Assembly: GCA_949295395.1 (NCBI GenBank)
Contig: CASFLB010000025.1
Coordinates: forward strand, 1-13,067
Length of the DNA: 13,067 nucleotides
Source of the DNA: an uncultured Pseudomonadota bacterium
Lineage (GTDB): Bacteria > Pseudomonadota > Alphaproteobacteria > RF32 > CAG-239
Reading direction: 5' to 3'
In this document: in pieces, positions 1 through 8,181 of the stretch
Numbering within the stretch: position 1 is the first letter of the stretch
Layout: the number at the start of each line of letters is the position of its first letter
Program-made: the position numbers and the translations under genes
Notes under the pieces: generated by a model
The model's database searches: none
What the model was told of the DNA's origin: nothing
Seen by the model: only the letters and a program-made list of their open reading frames with translations

Positions 1-843
1 GGCGAAGATAAAAAACTTGATGTCAAGGTTGATGTCAAAGAGGAAAATTTTGCCTATGACAAAGCTCGCGTAAATGTCAAAGGGGAAGAAAAGGTCGAAA
101 ATATCAAGTTTGATTTGGCATCTATCAAGACCACAGCAGCTTCTGCAACTGAGGTAAAGGCACAGCCGGAAACGATTAATAACAATCTTGTTCAACCTCT
201 TGTCGCTGCTGAAGTACAACCGCAAAATGCGGCTCTAAACACGGCAAATACAAGCAGCTTGAGCGCCGGACTTAAAGGCGTTAGCGAAGGATTAACTCAG
301 AGCAATACCGCTAATTTGGCAAATCTTGCCGGTACCGAAACCGCCGCTCATAATCTAAAGGCTGAAGGTTCTGTTCAAGGTGATAATAAAACCACCTTCC
401 GCGATGTTTACAAAGGCATGAGCCGTGAAGTCGCTGAACAAGTCAAAGTAAATATTACCAAATCGGCCGTTAAAGGTGTTGACAGTATCGAAATAAAATT
501 AAAGCCGGAAGAACTCGGGCATATTGAAGTTAAAATGCAAATCTCAAAAGACGGAAAATTGCAGGCGCATATTATTTCAAGCCGTGCCGAAACGATGGAC
601 ATGTTGCAAAAAGAACTTCCGACTTTGGAAAAAGCTTTTGCTGATGCCGGATTTTCGTTAGACAACGGCAGCCTGAGTTTCAGTTTTAGAGACAACCAAG
701 CCGGCAACCGTGAGAACAACGAGCTTCGCCAGTTTTTGAGCAATGTATTTGAACAAGAAGCCGGCAATGAAAATAACCAAATGGCGGAGCTTTCCGGCTA
801 TGAGAGCTGGGACGGAAAATCAGCTCTGAATATCAGAGTTTAA
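1..843 (+). CDS. fliK: Flagellar hook-length control protein FliK, C-terminal part (5' truncated by window edge)
   Basis: The reading frame is open from the first base, so the gene begins outside the window; the TTG at 115 is internal and is not the start. About 280 residues are visible. Visible residues 1-140 are low-complexity, rich in Lys, Glu, Asn, Ala and Thr, as is usual for the extended ruler part of FliK. Residues of roughly 143-229 match the conserved C-terminal hook-length control domain (Flg_hook): IEIKLKPEELGHIEVKM, a DGKL turn, then a helix starting AETMDML and ending in DAGF. In known FliK proteins this domain contacts FlhB and switches export from hook to filament substrates. 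A short polar tail follows. The stop codon is 20 bases before flgD, so the two are probably co-transcribed. Identification rests on the C-terminal domain and the flgD-flgE context. Confidence 0.9.
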   Translation, partial: GEDKKLDVKVDVKEENFAYDKARVNVKGEEKVENIKFDLASIKTTAASATEVKAQPETINNNLVQPLVAAEVQPQNAALNTANTSSLSAGLKGVSEGLTQSNTANLANLAGTETAAHNLKAEGSVQGDNKTTFRDVYKGMSREVAEQVKVNITKSAVKGVDSIEIKLKPEELGHIEVKMQISKDGKLQAHIISSRAETMDMLQKELPTLEKAFADAGFSLDNGSLSFSFRDNQAGNRENNELRQFLSNVFEQEAGNENNQMAELSGYESWDGKSALNIRV

Positions 844-863
844 TCTAAAAAAGGAGTAAAGCC

Positions 864-1739
864 ATGACAGATGTAAATGCAATAAATGGTTATACCCAGA
901 CAGGAACGTCAACAACAAATTCCGCATCACAGACGTTGTCGGCGGATATGAACACTTTTTTGACGCTCTTAACAACCCAGTTAAAATACCAAGATCCGCT
1001 TGATCCGATGGATACAGCCGAATTTACAAACCAGTTGGTCCAGTATTCAAGCGTAGAGCAAGCCATTCAGACAAACAGCAAGCTCGATTCATTAATCAGC
1101 ATGACTGTTTCAAACTTAGGGGCTCAGGCCGTATCATACATCGGCAAAGTTGCACAGGTCTTGGGTGATGTAATGCCTCTTGAAAACGGCATGGCAAAAG
1201 CCGCATATACGCTTGATAAAGATGTCAAGAGCGTATCCGTTGTCGTAAAAGACATGAGCGGCAATATTGTATATTCCGGCGGTGGTGAAACAACGGCCGG
1301 TACACATGAATTCACATGGGATGGAAAAGACTCAAACGGCAATCAGCTAGAAGACGGTGCTTATCAGATTGTTGTCCGTGCAGAAGTTGCCAATGGCGAA
1401 ACTGCCGCAAATGTTACAACAACGATATTCGGACGTGTTACCGGTGTCGCCAGTGACAGTAATGGTGTTTACATTGGCTTGGGTGATGCCGTAACGGCTA
1501 ACTTAGGTGATATCTTGACCATTCGTAATGATGATTATTTTGATAAAGACAAAGTTCCTGATGGAGACGATTCGACAGATGGTGACGGCTCAGATGAAGG
1601 AGACGGCAACATTGATGGAGACGGTGATACCGGAACGGAAGAAGATGGCTCTATTGTCGAAGAAGTCGTTAGTGGAGTCGCAAGCGTGGCATCAGCAGCA
1701 GCAAAAGCCGCCGGCGCCGCAGTTTATGGAATATTATAA
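864..1739 (+). CDS. flgD: Flagellar hook assembly protein FlgD with unusual acidic C-terminal extension
   Basis: FlgD caps the growing hook and helps hook subunits assemble, then is discarded. The ATG at 864 has AAGGAG at 851-856. The protein has 291 residues, longer than the usual 220-230. Residues 29-77 carry the conserved N-terminal signature (MNTFLTLLTTQLKYQDPLDP, then EFTNQLVQYSSVEQ). Residues about 105-180 form the Ig/FnIII-like insert, with GTHEFTWDGKDSNG and LEDGAYQI. Residues 184-221 return to the Tudor-like part (GRVTGV, then LGDILTI). The regular family fold ends near residue 221. After it come an Asp/Gly/Glu-rich stretch (about 233-262) with several DGDG and DGD repeats and an Ala/Val-rich end (267-291). 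This tail is in frame with no sign of a frameshift. The gene lies between fliK and flgE, 22 bases from flgE. Confidence 0.95.
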   Translation: MTDVNAINGYTQTGTSTTNSASQTLSADMNTFLTLLTTQLKYQDPLDPMDTAEFTNQLVQYSSVEQAIQTNSKLDSLISMTVSNLGAQAVSYIGKVAQVLGDVMPLENGMAKAAYTLDKDVKSVSVVVKDMSGNIVYSGGGETTAGTHEFTWDGKDSNGNQLEDGAYQIVVRAEVANGETAANVTTTIFGRVTGVASDSNGVYIGLGDAVTANLGDILTIRNDDYFDKDKVPDGDDSTDGDGSDEGDGNIDGDGDTGTEEDGSIVEEVVSGVASVASAAAKAAGAAVYGIL

Positions 1740-1761
1740 AAAACTTTAGGGAGTAAAAACA

Positions 1762-3975
1762 ATGAGTATATTTGGCGCAATGCAGTCCGGTATATCAGGC
1801 TTGGCGGCCCAATCAACGGCCATGGGAGCTATCTCGGACAATATTGTAAACATCAATACTATTGGTTACAAAAACAATAATACGGCATTCCAAACTTTGG
1901 TAACCAAACAAACCTTTACCAGCCGTTATTCTCCGGGTGGCGTACAACCGGTAAGCAAACAGCAAATTAACGCACAGGGTTTGTTAGCATCCACCTCATC
2001 TTCAACAGATGTCGCAATTAGTGGTAACGGCTACTTCGTTGTTAATCAGGCGGCTAATCCGGGGGAAGGAGACTTGTGGGCTTATACCAGAGCCGGAAGC
2101 TTTGACGTTGATAACAATGGTTATTTGGTAAATACCGGTGGCTTTTATGCTCAAGGTTGGACCTTGCTTCCATGGAACGGAAATACCCAAGCTTCAACAG
2201 TCGAAATTAATGGTATTACCTATATGAAGGCTTATTATGAAAGCGACGGAAGCCTAACACTGATTAATGATAATATTATTGATAATAAAAACTTAAAGCC
2301 GATTAACTTAAATAACATCGGTGGTACAGCAACCCCGACCCAGCAAATTAACTTTGGCGCAAACCTGCCAAGTAATGATAAAATCGGAACAACACAAAAG
2401 ATTTCGGCTTTGATTTATGATAGCTTAGGAAACGCCAGTAACTTAAGTCTTGATTTCCAAAAGACCAGCTCAACCGGATGGAATATGACAGCAACCGTTC
2501 CAGATGGTGCGGCAACCTCGATTTTGTACGGCAATAGCAACTCGATTGACGGAACATCAGATGTCTTTTCGGCTGCCGGACAATTAGAGTTCACCTCTAT
2601 TCCGGAAAACGGCTCAAGCATTGCAATTACCGATGGAGCAACTGGTAAAACTTATACCTTCGTCTTCACCAACAATCCGGCCGGAGTTGTTGATCCGAAC
2701 CAAGTTGCAGTTGACTTGTCAACAGGCGTCGTTAGCTTGAGTGACTTTACGGAAAAATTTGCGGAAGCTCTTCAAAATACATTGTCTTCAGGCGACCGCT
2801 TTACCGCCGGAACAGATAGAATTAACATTGTTCAATCCACAATGGGTGCAGAGCTGACCATAGATGCTAGCAAGACCTTGGCTTGCGTCCAACACTCAGC
2901 TAACCCGAACTTTAACACCGGTATTCCGACAGGTCAGTTCGTTATTCCGCAAATTGATAACGACATCAAAAACGGTGCCCGTATTGACTTTACCTCGACC
3001 ACAAGCACAGACTACATCGGAAAAAGCATCGTTCTCGATGGTGTAACTTATACCTTTGGAGAAGCTGGAACTCAGGTCGATCCTCCGGCGGTAAAAGTCG
3101 ATATTTCTTCAGCAATCAGCGGTGGTACGAATGTTGATGTGGCTCAGTTAGTCAGCATTTTAGGAAGCACTCTTCAAGCAAACGCAACCGAGCCGAGCCG
3201 CTTTAATGCAAGTGGTACCAGCTTAGAGATTTTGCCGAGTGAAACCGGTGGTGATATGGAAATTAACACCCAAGGCTTAGGCGCAGCTGTCAGCGGTGTC
3301 GTCAGAGATGACAATTCTGGCTGGGTAACAGCAAATAACTATGATGGTACCTTGAGTAATGAATTTTCAGTTGGTGAAAACGAAATTGAAGTTGGTTCAA
3401 AAGCTCCGGCTGTTCGCTTCAATGCTGATGGTACGCCGAAATACTTTAACGTTGACGAGCTCTCTATTCAATGGGCTAACGGTGCTGAAAATATGGATGG
3501 AACCCCGAATAACGGCACAAGAATTCAGTTGTTCATGGGCAACACCGGAACCAACGATGGTTTAACCAGCTTGTCAGGTGACTTCACCACCGACTATATC
3601 AACCAAGACGGTGCAAAATTCGGTAGCTATTCGGGTGTTATGATTGATGAAAGCGGTGTCGTAACAGCTTTGTTTGATAACGGTGAAACTCGCCCGATTG
3701 CTATTTTGCCTTTGGCAACCTTTGCCAACCCGAATGGTATGGAAGCTTTGACCGGTAACGCATGGATTGAAACCGATGCTTCTGGACAAGCTTTGCTGCA
3801 AAGAGCCGGAACTAATGGCGCCGGAGAAATCTCAAGCAGTGCTTTGGAACAATCAACCGTTGACCTGGCAACAGAGTTCTCTAACATGATTGTAACTCAA
3901 AGAGCTTATTCGGCTGCAACCAAGATTATTACAACAGCAGACGAAATGCTTGATGAATTAACCCGTATGTCTTAA
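1762..3975 (+). CDS. flgE: Flagellar hook protein FlgE, unusually long
   Basis: FlgE polymerises into the flagellar hook, the flexible joint between rod and filament. The ATG at 1762 follows AGGGAG at 1748-1753. The N-terminus (MSIFGAMQSGISGLAAQS, then SDNIVNINTIGYKN) is the flagellar rod/hook D0 signature. The C-terminus, residues 689-737, carries the matching coiled part (SSALEQSTVDLATEFSNMIV, then TQRAYSAATKIITTADEML). The pattern ISGNGYFVV at 87-95 and YTRAGSFDVDNNGYLV at 108-123 is typical of FlgE. At 737 residues it is far longer than the enterobacterial hook protein (about 400). The extra length lies in the surface-exposed middle, where residues 283-367 and 405-502 look like two diverged copies of one beta-rich unit. 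It is the last gene of the visible hook operon and ends before the hairpin at 4035-4064. Confidence 0.95.
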   Translation: MSIFGAMQSGISGLAAQSTAMGAISDNIVNINTIGYKNNNTAFQTLVTKQTFTSRYSPGGVQPVSKQQINAQGLLASTSSSTDVAISGNGYFVVNQAANPGEGDLWAYTRAGSFDVDNNGYLVNTGGFYAQGWTLLPWNGNTQASTVEINGITYMKAYYESDGSLTLINDNIIDNKNLKPINLNNIGGTATPTQQINFGANLPSNDKIGTTQKISALIYDSLGNASNLSLDFQKTSSTGWNMTATVPDGAATSILYGNSNSIDGTSDVFSAAGQLEFTSIPENGSSIAITDGATGKTYTFVFTNNPAGVVDPNQVAVDLSTGVVSLSDFTEKFAEALQNTLSSGDRFTAGTDRINIVQSTMGAELTIDASKTLACVQHSANPNFNTGIPTGQFVIPQIDNDIKNGARIDFTSTTSTDYIGKSIVLDGVTYTFGEAGTQVDPPAVKVDISSAISGGTNVDVAQLVSILGSTLQANATEPSRFNASGTSLEILPSETGGDMEINTQGLGAAVSGVVRDDNSGWVTANNYDGTLSNEFSVGENEIEVGSKAPAVRFNADGTPKYFNVDELSIQWANGAENMDGTPNNGTRIQLFMGNTGTNDGLTSLSGDFTTDYINQDGAKFGSYSGVMIDESGVVTALFDNGETRPIAILPLATFANPNGMEALTGNAWIETDASGQALLQRAGTNGAGEISSSALEQSTVDLATEFSNMIVTQRAYSAATKIITTADEMLDELTRMS

Positions 3976-4034
3976 GGCTAGGGATTAGTAAATCAATCTA
4001 AGAATTAAGAATATAATTATAAATCCCTAAAGTA

Positions 4035-4064
4035 AAAAAAGGCCTCAAGAAAGAGGCCTTTTTT
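4035..4064. terminator. Bidirectional intrinsic terminator between convergent flgE and coupling-protein gene
   Basis: The arms are AAAAAAGGCCTC (4035-4046) and GAGGCCTTTTTT (4053-4064). They are perfect 12-base complements around a six-base loop, AAGAAA. The GC core is flanked by A and T runs, so each strand reads as a hairpin followed by a T tract. It lies between the flgE stop (3975) and the stop of the minus-strand coupling-protein gene (4083), and can serve both operons. The rest of 3976-4082 shows nothing else. Confidence 0.93.
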
Positions 4065-4082
4065 AATGGAAAAGATAAAAAT

Positions 4083-6296
4083 TTATTGCTCAACCTCATC
4101 TTCTTCAAGAGAGTCGGCTTCTTCGTCTTCTTCGGGATTATACTCAACACCGAGTTTGGCCAACATATCCGCGTTAATATCTTCACGCTGAGCCACAATC
4201 CAGTCCGGAACATTAGGAGCCGGAGGCAAAGCGGCTAAAGCTTTCATCTTTTTATCCAAATACCAACGAGGAGAATCTGCCATAATCGGGCGGTCAATAG
4301 AACCTTGCATCAAGACAACTTGCTTAAGCATAGGCAAGCTCAAAAGCTGGGTCGTGCTGATAACAGAAGTTCCTTGTAACTGATAAGAAACATTTTTATT
4401 AAAGGGGTTATTACCTTTACCAAAACCCTCGCTTTTAGAAAAAGAGGTCGTCTGCACGGTTTTATTACCAATCATTTTAGAAAAGCGCTGGGCAGTAACT
4501 TCGTTGTTTTGGGAAAGAATAACTTTGCAAGCCGTTGTTGAAATAACGGTTTCAAGATCATCTTTACCATATTTTCCGGAGATTTGTCCCAAATCTTGAC
4601 CGATAAGCAAGTAAGAAACTTTTTGACCACGACCAACCGCCGGACCATCAATAATCGCTTTAAGTTTCGGCATTTGAGGAAACTCATCGAGAACAAACAA
4701 GGCAGGGAAGGGGCCCATAACACCGTCTGTTTTATTGTGGAATTTAGGCGGATTAGCAATTAAGTAAGAAGACATAAGCTCAATGAACGTACCGGAAATA
4801 ATGTTTAACGCACGAGCATCAACCTGATTGACAGACAGATAAACCGAAATTGGTTTCCATTCACCGGTGACAGGATCTTTCATTCCGCGTAAATCTTTAA
4901 ATTGTAAATCCGAAAAACTGGTACGAGAAACAACCGCGGCGTTCTTAAAGATACCAATACCCGATAAACCGGTTGACAGCACGGAGCCTCGCTCTTTATC
5001 CGGCATGGCGCTGAGTTGGCTCAGTTCAACGATACAACGTTGAGAATAACCAAAGCGACGAGCTTCTTCAATAGCTTCTTCAAGCATATTACGCATCGGG
5101 TCAGCCATGGCGGCCATCTGATCGCCTTCTTCAAGGCGGCGTTTGATTTCTTCGGATTGTTTGATTTGAGCCTCGGTAATCCATTCAAGAATCATGGCCA
5201 AGCAAGCCTCATGACCAATCCATTTTTCAGGCAGTAGAGCCCAAGAACCGATAGGTAGATAGTTGTCAATAGTTAAGTTTCCAGCTCTTAAATCTTGGAT
5301 GGCTTTTGCCGCCATAGGGTCGCGCATTTCAAGATAATATCCTTCAAGCACGCGGCGGTCTTCATCATCAAGTTTTCCTTCATAAATACGAGCGATAAAA
5401 TAGTCATTAGCACGAGCTTTTTCGCATTTAAAGGACACAAAATGAATAAAGCCGGTTAACGCAGCACGACCAGTTTTGGACCAGTGGGGGTCAGCATTCC
5501 CTTTTGGATCCTCAACCAAGATATTGCACATTGAGTCGACATACATATCTCGATCAGGCCCCGGAGCCGGCAAAGCATTAGGAGAAAGAGGATTCCAGCT
5601 AGGATAATAAATACCTTCGGCAGGGTTATCTTCAGCACCCCAGTTAATAACAAAGACCGGACCATCTTTAGCTCGAGCTCCGGTTGTGCTATAACAAAGC
5701 TCTGGTTTAGGGTCATTAACGACAATACTTAAACCATGAGAGTTAAAAATTGTCGGCACAACCACACCGGCTGTTTTACCGGTACCCGGAGGAGCGCAGC
5801 AAAGAGTTGCCAAAGTTTCTTTTAGCATCAACAATTTGCCATTGAACTTACCGACCACCTGACAAAAGCCGTCAAATCCAAGGAGAGGCATTTGTTTAAT
5901 ATCTTTTTCAGTAGCCAAACGAGCCGAACCATGAATGTTGGACTGAAAGCGATAAGGGTTAGCCAAGAGCCCGATTGTTAAGCCAAATGGCAAAGTGATG
6001 AAAGGCAAAATAGGCAGCCATAAACTGAAAGAAAAAGGTCCGTTATAGTGAGAAAGTTGCTTAAACCAACTCACATAACGAGAAGAGAGATAAGATGGAT
6101 TTTCAAAAATTGTTTTAATAAAACGATAAGCGGTATCAAGACTTTCTTGCGACACTCCGGATCCGATAAGAAATCCGAGCGGCAAAGAAATAATGGCAAA
6201 CACCACGGTAACGGCCAAAGAGATTAAAACCGTAACGACGGCCCATTGGACAGCGCTGTTATATTCTTCCCATTCTTCACCTTTTTTTTCAGACAT
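4083..6296 (-). CDS. VirD4/TraG-family type IV secretion coupling protein (T4CP ATPase)
   Basis: Coupling proteins are inner-membrane hexameric ATPases that bring DNA-protein or protein substrates to a type IV secretion channel. The ATG at 6296 follows AAGGAAAA, 17 bases after the preceding gene. Two N-terminal membrane helices (about 16-46 and 89-111) come first. Then come HGSAR (122-126), Walker A APPGTGKT (168-175), NDPKPEL (194-200), WNPLSPN (234-240), a helical insert about 295-435 corresponding to the all-alpha domain, Walker B ALFVLDEF (532-539), and the family stretch GRGQKVSYLLIGQDLGQI (555-572) continuing to ETVISTTACKVILS. Both nucleotide-binding motifs look intact. The length of 737 aa exceeds typical VirD4 (about 650). 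The tail 721-737 is strongly acidic (PEEDEEADSLEEDE) and may act in partner binding, which is inference. No channel or relaxase genes are visible, so the substrate is unknown. It is the last gene of the minus-strand set. Confidence 0.93.
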   Translation of the reverse strand: MSEKKGEEWEEYNSAVQWAVVTVLISLAVTVVFAIISLPLGFLIGSGVSQESLDTAYRFIKTIFENPSYLSSRYVSWFKQLSHYNGPFSFSLWLPILPFITLPFGLTIGLLANPYRFQSNIHGSARLATEKDIKQMPLLGFDGFCQVVGKFNGKLLMLKETLATLCCAPPGTGKTAGVVVPTIFNSHGLSIVVNDPKPELCYSTTGARAKDGPVFVINWGAEDNPAEGIYYPSWNPLSPNALPAPGPDRDMYVDSMCNILVEDPKGNADPHWSKTGRAALTGFIHFVSFKCEKARANDYFIARIYEGKLDDEDRRVLEGYYLEMRDPMAAKAIQDLRAGNLTIDNYLPIGSWALLPEKWIGHEACLAMILEWITEAQIKQSEEIKRRLEEGDQMAAMADPMRNMLEEAIEEARRFGYSQRCIVELSQLSAMPDKERGSVLSTGLSGIGIFKNAAVVSRTSFSDLQFKDLRGMKDPVTGEWKPISVYLSVNQVDARALNIISGTFIELMSSYLIANPPKFHNKTDGVMGPFPALFVLDEFPQMPKLKAIIDGPAVGRGQKVSYLLIGQDLGQISGKYGKDDLETVISTTACKVILSQNNEVTAQRFSKMIGNKTVQTTSFSKSEGFGKGNNPFNKNVSYQLQGTSVISTTQLLSLPMLKQVVLMQGSIDRPIMADSPRWYLDKKMKALAALPPAPNVPDWIVAQREDINADMLAKLGVEYNPEEDEEADSLEEDEVEQ

Positions 6297-6313
6297 AACT
6301 TTTCCTTATCAAA

Positions 6314-7636
6314 TTAAGCAATCGAACGAATAAGTTTCTTTAGTTTTTCAAAGTCATTTTTAGAAATTGGAGCTCCGGCCTCGGGCAAGGTGCGAGCAAA
6401 AAGCGGAATTTCTTTAGGTGTTCCACGATCAATACGCGTAACCGAAACCTTTAAGTCATCCCAAATGTCAACCATATCTTCAGCGTTAATAATATTTCCG
6501 ATTGAGACGATAACGAACGCCTTAACCGTAAAGTTTAAATTTTGGGAAGCAAGCGTTTCTTCCAAAACTTTGCGCGCAATATCAATTTTACGAACAGGGG
6601 ATATCCTGTGTGAACTCTCAGAAAACCACAAAGGCTCTTCATCATTAAATCGCTCTTCATCGGCCAACCAATCACCGGTTTCCTTATCAATTAAACATAA
6701 AACAATTTGATTTTGAGACACGGCAGCAAAATCAATAAGGTTATTTTTGATTGTCAGACCATTAAGTGTTTCATATCCATGTTGTTTGATAACATCAAGA
6801 ACGGAATTACCACTTCCTTTAGGCGAAGCTTGAGAGTTTTTGCGTTGAGCAGGCAAGGAAGAATCACGATTTTTAGGACCGCGAGAAGCCTCTCTATCAC
6901 GAGTTTGAGGCTGTTTTTGATTATTAAAATTATCTTTCTTCTGTGGCAAAGAAGGCTTGGAGTCAGGCTGATGCTCCTCTTCGCTGGGGGTAGAAGCTTT
7001 TTCAAAGTCAAAATCGTCAATATTAAAATCAAAATCATCATCAGATGATGAATCCATCTGAAACAGAGAATGGTTAAATTCCTTAGGTTCAGGCTCCTTG
7101 GGTGTCGTGTTTTTCATTAACGGAGCACGTGAGGCCGCAACCGCCGGTGTCAAAGTTTTTGCCCGAGAAGGGGTAGCAATAAGTTTAGACGTATTTTCCG
7201 GTTCCGGACGATCATCAAGAGGAAGACGTAAGCTTCTGGGGCGAATTTCTTTATAAGACTTTTTCTTCTGAACATTTTTATAAGCTCCGGAATGAGCCAT
7301 AATTTTAACCGGCTGAAAAAACATCCGACGAAACATCTTAATCGGAAAGTCAGCGGCTTTAAGAATATATTTCTCCCATTTGATAAGGCTAAGAGCGGCC
7401 CAACCGGACAGCCAAAGAGGAATAAAGGTTAAAACGATTAAAATAAAAGCCCACTCTTTTGGTGTTGAAATAACCCAACCAGAGAGCCACAAATTCCAAG
7501 CATGATGCCAATGTGAGGTTTGAAACATATCAAAATGCCAGTTGCGAAGCATAATAACCCGAACGCCTTCAATGAAGAACAAACTCCAAAAGAGGCCAAC
7601 GCATAAGATTCGAGTCAGAACAACGAGTGGTTTCAA
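6314..7636 (-). CDS. Two-helix membrane protein with acidic disordered linker and C-terminal alpha/beta domain, unrecognised
   Basis: I do not recognise this family. The frame is open back to a TTG at 7675, but that has no ribosome-binding site. AAAAGGA lies eight bases before the TTG at 7636, which I chose (440 aa); a GTG at 7642 is an alternative. No in-frame ATG occurs before the middle of the membrane region. Helices are predicted by eye at about 5-29 and 63-83, followed by a basic stretch (FRRMFF, then YKNVQKKKSYKEIRPRS). Residues 140-275 are low-complexity and probably disordered. Within them is an acidic duplicated motif, DDFDFNI then DDFDFEK (200-213). Residues about 279-404 look like a compact alpha/beta domain (NLIDFAAVSQNQIVLCLIDK, later VKAFVIVSIGNIIN). 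The layout suggests a membrane-anchored cytoplasmic partner. The coupling ATPase starts 17 bases downstream, so joint function is likely. Confidence 0.75.
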   Translation of the reverse strand: MKPLVVLTRILCVGLFWSLFFIEGVRVIMLRNWHFDMFQTSHWHHAWNLWLSGWVISTPKEWAFILIVLTFIPLWLSGWAALSLIKWEKYILKAADFPIKMFRRMFFQPVKIMAHSGAYKNVQKKKSYKEIRPRSLRLPLDDRPEPENTSKLIATPSRAKTLTPAVAASRAPLMKNTTPKEPEPKEFNHSLFQMDSSSDDDFDFNIDDFDFEKASTPSEEEHQPDSKPSLPQKKDNFNNQKQPQTRDREASRGPKNRDSSLPAQRKNSQASPKGSGNSVLDVIKQHGYETLNGLTIKNNLIDFAAVSQNQIVLCLIDKETGDWLADEERFNDEEPLWFSESSHRISPVRKIDIARKVLEETLASQNLNFTVKAFVIVSIGNIINAEDMVDIWDDLKVSVTRIDRGTPKEIPLFARTLPEAGAPISKNDFEKLKKLIRSIA

Positions 7637-7693
7637 AGTCACAATCCTTTTACAAAATTTTCCTAAGTATAACAAAATAAAGTTAACAAGAGC

Positions 7694-8179
7694 TTAGTTT
7701 TTGGGTTTTGAAAACTTAGCTTTAAACATTTCACGAATTTCATCGGTTTTTTTATTATTATCTAAATCTTTTTCGAGCTTTTTGAGTTTATCCGCAATCT
7801 CCTCTTTTTCACTTTTAGCCCCGACAATTGTTGTGCCGATATTTTTTAGAACAACACGTTTGGATGATTGATAGCGGCGCACTTCCCAGTTGCGAAACAT
7901 ATCAAAAGGCTTAAGGAATAAAGCCCAATAATTGGTTCGTAAGGCCTTGATAAGTCCCCCAAGCCATAACACAAAGGCAAACACGAATGAGAACACGAAC
8001 AAATAATCGGCATAAGATTTGATAACGCCACCCTGATTCCAAAAGGAAACCAAAAACTGCCGGTCTTGAGCAGAGAGAAAATTAAAATTCCACACAAAGA
8101 CAAAAAAGTAAAGACAGACCACTAAGAAAAGGGCTGTCCAAATTGTTCCGACAAGTATAAAACGTAAAAATTTTTTCAT
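7694..8179 (-). CDS. Small two-helix membrane protein with charged C-terminal tail, unrecognised
   Basis: This is a 161-aa protein of unknown family. Its ATG at 8179 follows the stop codon of the preceding gene with only two bases between (TAG CC ATG) and a weak ribosome-binding site, so translation is probably coupled. Helix 1 spans about 5-31 after MKKFLRF. A loop of about 25 residues follows, then helix 2 (57-80). After that come LKPFDMFRNWEVRR and a Lys/Glu-rich helix with heptad-like character (120-155). Positive charges before helix 1 and after helix 2 suggest both ends are cytoplasmic. The segment WN..GGVI.S..(helix)..LWLGG..(LK)..MFR resembles the N-terminal part of the next gene's product, which suggests paralogy. 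It lies between the 485-aa protein and the 440-aa protein in the coupling-ATPase operon. A function as a small membrane subunit is inference only. Confidence 0.8.
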   Translation of the reverse strand: MKKFLRFILVGTIWTALFLVVCLYFFVFVWNFNFLSAQDRQFLVSFWNQGGVIKSYADYLFVFSFVFAFVLWLGGLIKALRTNYWALFLKPFDMFRNWEVRRYQSSKRVVLKNIGTTIVGAKSEKEEIADKLKKLEKDLDNNKKTDEIREMFKAKFSKPKN

Positions 8180-8181
8180 GG

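Noticed and set aside
115..117. TTG as a possible start of the fliK frame
   Set aside because: The frame is open without stop from base 1 and no ribosome-binding site precedes 115, so the gene is simply cut by the window edge.
408..767. Minus-strand open frame of 119 codons inside fliK
   Set aside because: It is antisense to a recognisable FliK domain, has no recognisable domain of its own, and its composition follows the sense gene. Similar antisense frames inside flgE, the ATPase gene and rluD were rejected for the same reason.
1528..1749. Plus-strand frame overlapping the FlgD tail, suggesting a frameshift
   Set aside because: The FlgD frame itself continues to a stop at 1739 just before a good flgE ribosome-binding site. 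The alternative frame is Met/Lys/Thr-rich shadow sequence without a binding site.
1762..6296. flgE and the coupling-ATPase gene have exactly the same length (2214 bases, 737 aa) and are convergent
   Set aside because: The sequences are unrelated, one being a hook protein and the other a P-loop ATPase. The equal length is chance.
7637..7675. TTG at 7675 as start of the 440-aa protein
   Set aside because: No Shine-Dalgarno sequence precedes it, whereas AAAAGGA is well placed for the TTG at 7636. The choice is not certain, and the membrane helix is kept either way.
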